Shown here: positions 1 to 5,345 of the stretch, piece after piece | How the letters are laid out: every line of letters begins with the position of its first letter | How positions within the stretch are numbered: the stretch's first letter is position 1 | Assembly: GCA_023269865.1 (NCBI GenBank) | Contig: JAGDWR010000081.1 | Coordinates: 1-6,024, forward strand | DNA: 6,024 nt | Origin: Candidatus Methanodesulfokora sp. | GTDB lineage: Archaea; Korarchaeota; Korarchaeia; Korarchaeales; Korarchaeaceae | Direction: 5' to 3' | Made by a program: the position numbers and the translations under genes | Notes under the pieces: generated by a model | Told to the model about the DNA's origin: nothing | Seen by the model: the letters and a program-made list of their open reading frames with translations, nothing else | Database searches by the model: none

Positions 1-345
1 GAATCCCATGAATCAAGGATTATCACTGGATTTTTAAGCTCCTCTGTCGCCTTTATAACAGCTTCCATTACATCTGCAGCTGATCCAAGCCTTAAATCCT
101 CAAAAGATATTCCCCTCACAGCTCCCTCTTCGACAAGAGGTTTTATGTAAGGATACTGATCCACTAGCTCCTTCAGGGCAACTCTTGTGGAAACATAAAG
201 GCCAGATCCAGCCATTCTTATGAGCTCAAGGGAGAGGGTTGTCTTTCCTGCACCTGGTTTGCCCTTTATCACTATTGTCTTGACGAAGGGCTTAAGCAAG
301 GACTCTATTGTAAGCCCCCCCGAACGGGGAAACTTCTCCTGTCAT
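1..345 (-). CDS. GvpD/KaiC-like P-loop ATPase, N-terminal part, apparent frameshift
   Basis: This is the first third or so of a RecA/KaiC-superfamily ATPase running off the left edge. Translation shows a Walker A motif, KGKPGAGKTT (about residues 26-35), then YVSTRV and, at the edge, a Walker B-like strand PVIILDSWDS. This layout resembles archaeal GvpD-type and KaiC-like ATPases; the substrate cannot be inferred. The best start is ATG at 345, preceded by a GGTGTGA Shine-Dalgarno-like site. That frame begins MTGEVSPFGG and then stops after 17 codons, while the ATPase frame has no ATG and is closed by TGA just upstream. Dropping one G from the G7 tract (plus-strand C7 at 315-321) joins them as MTGEVSPFGG-LTIESLLKPF leading into Walker A. 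A sequencing indel is the simplest cause; real disruption or programmed +1 slippage is possible. A TTG at 299 would be a start needing no shift. Family call fairly sure; start uncertain. Confidence 0.72.
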
Positions 346-397
346 GCTCACACCACAATCAATAGGATGTAAGTAGCTAAAAATCTTTACCGCAGTG

Positions 398-407
398 AAA
401 AAAAAAA
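398..407 (-). terminator. T10 tract downstream of the tRNA pair
   Basis: Ten consecutive T residues on the minus strand lie 57 bases after the 3' end of tRNA-Leu. Archaeal RNA polymerase terminates at T-rich tracts without needing a hairpin, so this could end the tRNA transcript. It also sits just downstream of the TATA element at 409-418, so it may instead be part of the promoter melting region of the ATPase gene. No hairpin is visible in front of it. Confidence 0.35.
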
Positions 408-408
408 G

Positions 409-418
409 TTTATATAAC
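409..418 (-). promoter_or_regulatory. TATA box for the left-edge ATPase gene
   Basis: The minus strand reads GTTATATAAA, a good match to archaeal box A. A start site about 25 bases downstream would fall near 385-390, giving an untranslated leader of about 40 bases before the ATG at 345. That fits an SD-led gene transcribed separately from the tRNAs. Confidence 0.55.
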
Positions 419-432
419 AAAATCATATAACA
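412..432. repeat. 13-base-spaced direct repeat in the AT-rich spacer
   Basis: ATATAACA occurs on the plus strand at 412-419 and again at 425-432, a 13-base period, with the first copy inside the TATA box. This may be a duplicated TATA element or paired half-sites for a regulator. In DNA this AT-rich it may be chance. The rest of the spacer between 346 and 463 shows no gene. Confidence 0.3.
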
Positions 433-463
433 GTATATTACTTCATTTATTATTTATATGTAA

Positions 464-549
464 TGCGGGGGGTGGGATTTGAACCCACGCGAGCCTACGC
501 TCACCCGGCCCTGAACCGGGCGCCTTGGACCTGGCTTGGCTACCCCCGC
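464..549 (-). tRNA. tRNA-Leu (anticodon CAG)
   Basis: This is a class II tRNA of 86 bases. The 7-bp acceptor stem GCGGGGG pairs with CCCCCGC and is followed by discriminator A. The D arm is closed by GCC/GGC. The anticodon stem CCCGG/CCGGG holds loop TTCAGGG, giving anticodon CAG, which reads CUG. The long variable arm folds as GAGC-GTAG-GCTC, as expected for Leu. The T arm is GTGGG-TTCAAAT-CCCAC. CCA is not encoded and there is no intron. It follows tRNA-Glu by only 2 bases, so the pair must be co-transcribed and cut apart. Confidence 0.97.
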
Positions 550-551
550 AG

Positions 552-626
552 TGCTCCGGCCGGGATTTGAACCCGGGTCTGAGGCTCGAAAGGCCTCCAT
601 GCTTGGCCGGGCTACACCACCGGAGC
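552..626 (-). tRNA. tRNA-Glu (anticodon TTC)
   Basis: This is a 75-base class I tRNA. Acceptor GCTCCGG pairs with CCGGAGC, with discriminator A. The D arm is GTGT/GCAT with G-T wobbles. The anticodon stem GAGGC/GCCTC encloses loop CTTTCGA, giving anticodon TTC for Glu. The variable loop is 4 bases and the T arm is CCGGG-TTCAAAT-CCCGG. CCA is not encoded and there is no intron. It is the first gene of the tRNA pair, with a TATA box about 25 bases upstream of its 5' end. Confidence 0.97.
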
Positions 627-645
627 CCATATTATCCTGCTAGCG

Positions 646-656
646 GGATATAAAAA
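646..656 (-). promoter_or_regulatory. TATA box for the tRNA-Glu/tRNA-Leu unit
   Basis: The minus strand reads TTTTTATATCC, centred about 25 bases before the mature 5' end of tRNA-Glu. At normal archaeal TATA-to-start spacing, transcription would begin at or within a few bases of the tRNA itself, leaving little or no 5' leader. The T5 run directly after the top6A stop may also help end the upstream operon transcript. A short inverted repeat, TATCC/GGATA (633-637 and 646-650), lies between the TATA box and the tRNA. Confidence 0.6.
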
Positions 657-667
657 CATTTCTGAGA

Positions 668-1765
668 TCATATGCTTATCCCTAAGGCCTCCTCCAACTT
701 CATCGATAGATACTCCACATAAAGCCTCTTCAAATCTCTAGCAGAAGGACTCATTGCCTTGAATATCTCAAGCTCTGCCTTCATCTTCTTCTCTAAGAAC
801 CAGTTATTCTCCTTCTGCCATATAGGAGCTTGTAAATTCGGAAGGTGTCTGTTGTCCTCAGCTGCCTTGTAATCCATCTGGGTCAACGGTTCTAAAGCAA
901 ATTTATACTCAGAGAAGAAGCCCTCCTCCACATCATCCGTCTTTATCCCTATAAATCTAGCCTCAGGGACAGCCAATCCCTCTACATGAGCTGAATTTAT
1001 GCTGTTGTAAACCACTGTAGCTGCTATCCTCAGGGACCAGGGGGATAGATCGGTCAAGACAGCTATGGGAACACCCTCATCAGAGAGCATCCTCAAGAAC
1101 CTTCTCATGTTTCTGGATGCCTGTCCCTGAAGTATGGCTATTCCTATCTTTTTCTCCTCAGGTATGCCGAGCTCTATCATGTTCTTGGCAGGCCCCACCT
1201 TCTCTATTGCGACAACTGCTTTAACACCTATTCTCTTGAATGTTATGTTCTCAGGCCTTGGCGGAACTGAGTATCCCATCTCTCCAACTTCATTCGCCCT
1301 TATCAGCCTTCCACTTCTATCTACAAGTTCTATATCTCCGTATATCCATCCTCTTGGGTCGCTTGTTATGGAGAAAGCCTCCCTAGGCATTCCGAGGAGT
1401 AGCTCCATCAGAATTATTCTGGCATCTGTCTCCCTCTGCTCCTTCGGAAACAGAGTCCCCTTGAACTTCTGAACCTTGTGCAAATAGTAGAAGTCCCTCT
1501 TTGTCATGGTTAACCCATTCTCAAGGTGGTCAAGCGCTCTGCTCAAGCCATATAAGACACCTGAGAGGGTCCTGAGGCTCTTCACTCTGTCCCCGCTTAT
1601 CGTGCTGAAGCTCTTTGGCTCGAATAAGTAGCCTTTTTCTTCTAAAAACTTTATGTTGGCCTTAGAGTTGGGGGGATAGCTGAGCTCTGGAAATCTCCCC
1701 TTATCTATATCCTCCTTAACTTTCCTCGCCACCTGAATTATCTTCTCCCTCACCAGATCCTTCAT
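668..1765 (-). CDS. top6A: DNA topoisomerase VI subunit A (Spo11-like DNA cleavage subunit)
   Basis: The A subunit of type IIB topoisomerase makes the double-strand break through tyrosyl-DNA bonds; two A and two B subunits form the enzyme. With ATG at 1765 it has 365 residues, a normal length. The 5Y-CAP/winged-helix domain (about 60-140) contains TKRDFYYLHK; its second Tyr, Y94, aligns with the catalytic Tyr of Spo11. The Toprim domain (about 175-325) has its Glu, E188, in VVAIEKVG, the G-Q signature in LQGQASRNMRRF, and TDLSPWSLRI. Family members normally have TDxDPxG or TDGDPWS there: D239 is kept, but the second metal-binding Asp is Ser (S241). The rest of Toprim is well conserved (SAHVEGLAVPEARFIGI). 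An in-frame TTG at 1777 exists, but ATG at 1765 has a perfect GGTGATC site 3 bases upstream. It overlaps top6B by 50 bases. The family is certain; full cleavage activity is not. Confidence 0.95.
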   Translation of the reverse strand: MKDLVREKIIQVARKVKEDIDKGRFPELSYPPNSKANIKFLEEKGYLFEPKSFSTISGDRVKSLRTLSGVLYGLSRALDHLENGLTMTKRDFYYLHKVQKFKGTLFPKEQRETDARIILMELLLGMPREAFSITSDPRGWIYGDIELVDRSGRLIRANEVGEMGYSVPPRPENITFKRIGVKAVVAIEKVGPAKNMIELGIPEEKKIGIAILQGQASRNMRRFLRMLSDEGVPIAVLTDLSPWSLRIAATVVYNSINSAHVEGLAVPEARFIGIKTDDVEEGFFSEYKFALEPLTQMDYKAAEDNRHLPNLQAPIWQKENNWFLEKKMKAELEIFKAMSPSARDLKRLYVEYLSMKLEEALGISI

Positions 1766-3275
1766 ACAGATCACCAAACCTTGTTTTCAGGAGGACCTCG
1801 ACAGACGGCCTCTCCCCAGTTATATCCTCAACGCACTCAGCAACTATCTCGTAAAACCTCCTGAAGAGGAAAGCCCTCTTAGCAAGAGATTCCTTTCTCC
1901 TTATTCTGTACAGATAGAGCTTAAGTTCCCTTGCACAAGTCTTGAATCCCAACTCAACCTCCCTCTCTACCTCTGGGACTGCTGCTATATACTCCTTTCC
2001 TACGGTCTTGAACGGTATCTTTGTCGAGACTATATGGAAGAAAAGAGCTATGGGCTCCTCTTCAAGAGATCTTATCCCATAGTTAGACCAGTTTATCCCC
2101 TTCGCAACCTGGTAGGACACGTCTGCTGTCGCGTCATAAAGAAGGGGTATTCTATTTGCAAATCTGTAGAGCTGTATCTCACCTGCCGGTTTTATCTCCC
2201 CTCCATATGCTATTGCTGTCTCAACTATGAATGGATGGCCCTCATAGACTGATGGAGGCCTTTGAACTGCATAAACAAACTCAGGTCTCAGCTCCTTTTT
2301 TATCCCCTCCTCCAGCAGCTTCTTTCCAAGGGGAGATAATACTGTGTGATCAGGAGCCATGAACTTATCATACGACCTTAAAGCATTATAAAGGGCCTCT
2401 ATCTCCTCCTTCTTCAGGTCCTTCAGCCTTTTTTCAGCCGGTATTCCAGCTAAAGCTAGAACCTCATCTGCTGTCTTGTCCCCTATCCTCTGAAATGATG
2501 TCTTCAGAAATCCCTTCACAGTGTTAGCCCTCGATGCCCTTATAAGCCTCTGAAGCAGCTCTAGATCAACCCCTTTTGGGTGAAATAGGGATTCCTTCGG
2601 CCTTGGAGGCATCTCATCAGTGGATCTCGGAAAGAGGAAGACAACTCCATCCGGATCAACAAACATTATGTCAGCATATGGCACAACTATGGCCGTCTGA
2701 TACAAATAATCGACTATCTTCCTCTTTGCTCTTGCATAGCTCCCCTCAAAGTAGCTCTCAACTGCTGTAAAAGACCTTTCAGCTATTCCCAATACCTCTC
2801 TTTTTATCACAATGGGCTCATTTTTCTGAACATCTATCATCATCGTCATCCTGTTTATATAATCCCCTTTCTTCGCTGATGAAACAATAAACGGCTTGTT
2901 TGTCGTTATCTGTCCATAGAGAAGAGCCATAGTCCCTCCAAGGCCAAAAGTTCCTCTGCTCTGTATAAGCCTGTATTTAGAGCTTGTGAATACCTTTCCA
3001 AAGGCTCTGGGTATCTCCTCAGCAGATAGACCTATGCCATTATCTCTAACAGTTATTTTCATCAGATCTGACCCGTTCTCCTTTCTCTCAATTCTCTCCA
3101 TTGTTATCATTATTTTTGGAGGTATCCCTGCTTCCTCGGCAGCATCCAATGAGTTCTCCACGAGCTCCCTAACTATGGTGTAAGTTGCTCTGACGGGATT
3201 GTCAAATCCTGCAATTGCCCTATTCCTGTAGAAGAAATCAGCAGCACTTATCTCCTCAATCCTCTCTCTCCTCAA
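1716..3275 (-). CDS. top6B: DNA topoisomerase VI subunit B (GHKL ATPase subunit)
   Basis: The B subunit closes on ATP to capture the second DNA duplex and signals to Top6A through its transducer domain. It has 519 residues (Sulfolobus about 530). The GHKL domain (about 1-220) has E37 and N41 in VRELVENSLDA, DNGIG at 78-82 and RGTFGLGG at 107-114. An H2TH insert (about 255-330, FQRIGDKTADEVLALAG) marks it as Top6B. The transducer (about 335-465) includes EGHPFIVE, FANRIPLLYD and STKIPFK. Two departures stand out: where the Sulfolobus protein has the ATP-contacting switch lysine in WKRYG, this one has WSNYG (S397), and the last GHKL motif HGT is SFT (168-170). It ends in an acidic Gly/Glu tail. 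The start is TTG at 3275, with GGAGG 7 bases upstream; no earlier in-frame alternative is convincing. It overlaps dim2 by 20 bases and top6A by 50. Confidence 0.95.
   Translation of the reverse strand: MRRERIEEISAADFFYRNRAIAGFDNPVRATYTIVRELVENSLDAAEEAGIPPKIMITMERIERKENGSDLMKITVRDNGIGLSAEEIPRAFGKVFTSSKYRLIQSRGTFGLGGTMALLYGQITTNKPFIVSSAKKGDYINRMTMMIDVQKNEPIVIKREVLGIAERSFTAVESYFEGSYARAKRKIVDYLYQTAIVVPYADIMFVDPDGVVFLFPRSTDEMPPRPKESLFHPKGVDLELLQRLIRASRANTVKGFLKTSFQRIGDKTADEVLALAGIPAEKRLKDLKKEEIEALYNALRSYDKFMAPDHTVLSPLGKKLLEEGIKKELRPEFVYAVQRPPSVYEGHPFIVETAIAYGGEIKPAGEIQLYRFANRIPLLYDATADVSYQVAKGINWSNYGIRSLEEEPIALFFHIVSTKIPFKTVGKEYIAAVPEVEREVELGFKTCARELKLYLYRIRRKESLAKRAFLFRRFYEIVAECVEDITGERPSVEVLLKTRFGDLYEGSGEGEDNSGGEES
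1769..1775 (-). promoter_or_regulatory. Shine-Dalgarno site deciding the top6A start
   Basis: GGTGATC matches the archaeal 16S 3' end (GATCACC) perfectly and lies 3 bases before ATG 1765. It is inside the top6B reading frame, where GGT GAT encodes Gly-Asp of the C-terminal FGDLYEGS. This favours ATG 1765 over TTG 1777 and implies that translation of top6A is coupled to top6B. Confidence 0.75.
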
Positions 3276-3846
3276 CTTTCTCCCTCCTCTTAAGGGAGAG
3301 CTCCATAAGGGAGAGGTCCTTCATCATCGCCATTGCCTTCTCCATCCTCTTATATGCAGTTGAGTGTCTTGCTCCCTGCAGCAATGCCTCTATTGCCTCT
3401 TTAGCGGGTATTATATCATAATATTTTCCTATTATTGAAATAGTGTGACCGTAAACTGATATGTTAGTGTTGGTCCTCTCCTCTATATACTTCTTTGCCT
3501 TCCCCTTCTCCCCTATAACTCTCCCCTTCTTTGCGATCATCTGGTTCTTGCTTTCTCCCACGTATTTTCTCAGATCTATCACCTCCATTGTGTACTCATC
3601 GTCGAGGAGCTTCATCGCTATCTCAGGGTTGAACCCCCTTCCTATTGCTCTAACAACTTGAAGCATCTTCTGGGGCATTAGTGGATCTTTTACCTCATCA
3701 AACCTTATTCTAACCTCTCCAGTCGAGCTGTTTACCTCTATTTTTGCTCCTGATAGCTCTTCAAGCCTCCTCTTAATCGAGCCTGATTTTCCCACTAGAG
3801 GCCCTATCCTCTCCCTCGGTATCTTTATCGAGATCTCCTGCAACAT
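3256..3846 (-). CDS. dim2: Dim2/Pno1-type KH-domain protein, 40S/30S maturation
   Basis: This is the archaeal homologue of eukaryotic Pno1/Dim2, an RNA-binding factor that acts near the 3' end of small-subunit rRNA during late maturation. From ATG 3846 it has 196 residues. The degenerate first KH domain (about 5-75) has GKSG at 19-22. The second (about 90-165) has the canonical loop GEKG at 112-115 followed by AKKYIEERTNTNISVYG. The family-typical GARHSTAYKRMEKA segment comes next, and the C terminus is charged. ATG 3846 places the first KH strand (EISIKIP) close to the N terminus, as in relatives; an in-frame ATG at 3870 with a GAGGAGAT site before it would add 8 residues and cannot be excluded. 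It follows rio1 with a 74-base overlap. Rio1 and Dim2 both act in late small-subunit assembly, so the pairing is functionally sensible. Confidence 0.93.
   Translation of the reverse strand: MLQEISIKIPRERIGPLVGKSGSIKRRLEELSGAKIEVNSSTGEVRIRFDEVKDPLMPQKMLQVVRAIGRGFNPEIAMKLLDDEYTMEVIDLRKYVGESKNQMIAKKGRVIGEKGKAKKYIEERTNTNISVYGHTISIIGKYYDIIPAKEAIEALLQGARHSTAYKRMEKAMAMMKDLSLMELSLKRREKVEERED
3279..3299 (-). promoter_or_regulatory. Hairpin over the top6B ribosome-binding site
   Basis: On the minus strand, TCTCCCT (3299-3293) and AGGGAGA (3285-3279) form a perfect 7-bp stem with a 7-base loop ending 3 bases before the TTG start of top6B. The GGAGG Shine-Dalgarno (3287-3283) is partly in the stem. Ribosomes finishing dim2 (stop at 3256) would melt it, so it could couple top6B translation to dim2. 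Confidence 0.45.
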
Positions 3847-4570
3847 AATCACCCGGAGGTGAGACACCATATCTCCTCTGAAAGAACCTTACTATATTCT
3901 GAATATCCCTCCTCAAAAGATCATCTGCCATTGGATGGTCGACCACAACCGCATGGGAGAGATCTATCATCCAGGGGAGAGACCTCCAATATAAAATGTT
4001 GTACTCGCTCAAGTCAGCATGCACGAGTCTTGCTTTATAATATGCTTTTTTAACATCATCTAATATCATTTTGAGAACTAATTCTGGATTCTCAAGCTCA
4101 ACTTCCCTGAGGTGTGGCGCTGGAACTCCATCTGAGCCTATAAGCTGCATGACAAGCACATTTCCAGATACTCCGTATGGCTCAGGAACTCTAACATCTG
4201 CTTTTTTCATTCTCACCAGATTCCTATATTCCTTCCTGGCCCACATCTCTATTATCTTTCTCGGAGAGCTGGGAAATCTCCTGTCCCCCACCATGTAATC
4301 AAGATGCCTTCTAAAACTTGATACGTATTTATATACTTTTATAGCTATTTCTCCCTGCTGCCCTATGCCAGATAAGACAGCTGCCTCCTTCCCCATCGAT
4401 ATTATCCAGTTGAAATCAGTTATTATTCCCCTGTTGAATAAGGAAAGCATGTTTCTCACCGTTCTCTCATCGAAAACATATTGTCTTATCTTGAATATCT
4501 CCCTGTCCTTCTCTTTTTTCTCTCTTTCCAAAAAGGAGTCAATTATCCTATCGAGCCGATCAAAAGACAT
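3773..4570 (-). CDS. rio1: RIO1-family serine protein kinase/ATPase
   Basis: Atypical RIO kinases act as ATPases in late small-ribosomal-subunit maturation. The protein has 265 residues, normal for archaeal Rio1. An N-terminal helical segment (1-45) precedes the nucleotide loop SMGKEAAV (58-65; STGKEA in many relatives). The ATP lysine K78 is in IAIKVYK and the helix-C Glu is in RKEYRNL. The catalytic loop LVHADLSEYN (D186, N191) is the RIO1 signature, and the metal-binding D203 is in MIDLSHAV (family IDxxQxV, so Gln is His here). HPMADDLLRRDIQNIVRFF (212-230) is also typical. The last 30 residues are Gly/Asp-rich and overlap dim2. ATG 4570 has GGAGG directly before it and overlaps the aIF1A stop by 11 bases. 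HxDLSEYN and the lack of an N-terminal winged helix argue against Rio2. Confidence 0.95.
   Translation of the reverse strand: MSFDRLDRIIDSFLEREKKEKDREIFKIRQYVFDERTVRNMLSLFNRGIITDFNWIISMGKEAAVLSGIGQQGEIAIKVYKYVSSFRRHLDYMVGDRRFPSSPRKIIEMWARKEYRNLVRMKKADVRVPEPYGVSGNVLVMQLIGSDGVPAPHLREVELENPELVLKMILDDVKKAYYKARLVHADLSEYNILYWRSLPWMIDLSHAVVVDHPMADDLLRRDIQNIVRFFQRRYGVSPPGDYVAGDLDKDTEGEDRASSGKIRLD
3848..3862 (-). promoter_or_regulatory. Hairpin over the dim2 ribosome-binding site
   Basis: On the minus strand TCACC (3862-3858), loop TCCG and GGTGA (3853-3849) form a 5-bp stem ending 2 bases before ATG 3846. The 3' arm is the GGTGAT Shine-Dalgarno-like sequence; the 5' arm plus loop reads TCACCTCC, the same as the 16S anti-SD. 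It lies inside the rio1 frame, where GGT GAT encodes Gly-Asp. The SD-to-ATG distance is short, so this would be a weak site. Confidence 0.4.
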
Positions 4571-4907
4571 CCTCCATCACTGCCCAGCTTCTGTCCAAGT
4601 AGCCTTTTTCAATAAGCCATTCGACCTGAGCTCTATCATATTTGACAACTATATCCCCTCTATCCCTCTTGAATGGCCATATGGAAACAAGGACTATATC
4701 TCCTGGCTTGAGCCAGGACCTTCTGCCCTTCAGCTTCCCCCTCACTCTGCACATTCTTATCGCTCCATCAACACATTCTACTCTGAAGTGTCCCTTTCCA
4801 AGCGGCTCCATCACCCTTCCGAAGACCTCAAGATCCTTGTCCATGGGGAGAAGATCCTCCATCTCTGCATCAAGAGATGTCTCCTGATCCTTCTCCTTCT
4901 TCGGCAT
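4560..4907 (-). CDS. eif1a: Translation initiation factor aIF1A
   Basis: aIF1A binds the A site of the small subunit and promotes initiator tRNA and mRNA binding. It has 115 residues from ATG 4907. The S1-like OB fold (about 27-98) contains GRVMEPLGKGHFRVECVDG, RVRGKLKGR, WLKPGDIVLVSIWPF and DIVVKYD, followed by the short C-terminal segment QVEWLIEKGYL. ATG 4907 is chosen over GTG 4916 or 4913 because GAGGTG stands 7 bases upstream of it and overlaps the aIF2-beta stop codon, which is typical coupling. The N-terminal tail carries a short Lys cluster and is then markedly acidic (DAEMEDLLPMDKD); eukaryotic eIF1A has a basic tail. It sits 10 bases after aIF2-beta and overlaps rio1 by 11. Confidence 0.95.
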   Translation of the reverse strand: MPKKEKDQETSLDAEMEDLLPMDKDLEVFGRVMEPLGKGHFRVECVDGAIRMCRVRGKLKGRRSWLKPGDIVLVSIWPFKRDRGDIVVKYDRAQVEWLIEKGYLDRSWAVMEDVF

Positions 4908-4917
4908 CTTCACCACC

Positions 4918-5343
4918 TCATATCCTTTTCACAGGGGATTCAGCTCCACATGCAAGGCACTTCAGGATCATTATTTTTCCGCTCTTCACTATCTTTGTGT
5001 CAGGTCTGTGGCATATGGGACAAATCACATATATCTCTATGAACTTATCTATCCTGGATTTCACAAGAGATGGCTTCACTGGAGTGGTAAATATCAGCTT
5101 TGATCCGTCCAAGGTGAGCGTATATGGACTTCCAACCTCCTTTGATAGAAACCTTGCGAATATCTTTGGATCCCTGTTCAAAGCTGATGAGAGCTCCTTA
5201 AAGTTGACAATATGGGTCTGCTTCCCCTCAACCTTTATTATAGGCTCAGGCGGATTGAATCTCTCCCCTGAGAACTTTATTATCCCCTTAAGGGATTCAT
5301 AAGCATCATCAAGCATCTTAAGGTACTCCTCTCTCATCCCCAT
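4918..5343 (-). CDS. eif2b: Translation initiation factor aIF2 subunit beta
   Basis: The beta subunit of heterotrimeric aIF2 binds the gamma GTPase and helps deliver initiator Met-tRNA. At 141 residues it has the usual archaeal length. The N-terminal helix (about 4-20) is the gamma-binding element. A central alpha/beta domain (about 33-95) contains GKQTHIVNF and DPKIFARFLSKEVG. The C-terminal zinc ribbon has CPIC (C108, C111) and CLAC (C129, C132), all four ligands intact. The start is ATG 5343, with GAGGAGAT upstream inside the end of the preceding gene; a second in-frame ATG at codon 3 is possible. Only 2 bases separate it from the preceding stop. The rest of the aIF2 complex (alpha, gamma) is not in the window. 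Confidence 0.96.
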   Translation of the reverse strand: MGMREEYLKMLDDAYESLKGIIKFSGERFNPPEPIIKVEGKQTHIVNFKELSSALNRDPKIFARFLSKEVGSPYTLTLDGSKLIFTTPVKPSLVKSRIDKFIEIYVICPICHRPDTKIVKSGKIMILKCLACGAESPVKRI

Positions 5344-5345
5344 AG

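Noticed and set aside
464..626. tRNA introns
   Set aside because: Both tRNAs fold with normal 7-base anticodon loops and no inserted bulge-helix-bulge sequence.
1134..1472. Plus-strand open frame opposite top6A
   Set aside because: It is antisense to the conserved Toprim region, with no domain and no supporting ribosome-binding site noticed.
1766..1777. TTG at 1777 as the top6A start
   Set aside because: ATG 1765 has a perfect GGTGATC site 3 bases upstream; the TTG has no comparable site and would place that site in the coding region.
668..3275. Topoisomerase VIII or a phage/plasmid-type Topo VI
   Set aside because: Both subunits are separate and near full length, Top6B has the H2TH insert and transducer, and the neighbours are core archaeal housekeeping genes.
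3773..4570. Rio2 instead of Rio1
   Set aside because: The catalytic loop is HADLSEYN and there is no N-terminal winged-helix domain.
4365..5042. Open reading frame of 225 codons on the plus strand
   Set aside because: It lies antisense to aIF2-beta, aIF1A and rio1, has no recognisable domain and a Ser/Leu/His-rich composition typical of an antisense shadow.
4877..5302. Plus-strand open frame opposite aIF2-beta
   Set aside because: It is fully antisense to a certain gene; low-complexity Ser/Phe content fits a shadow.
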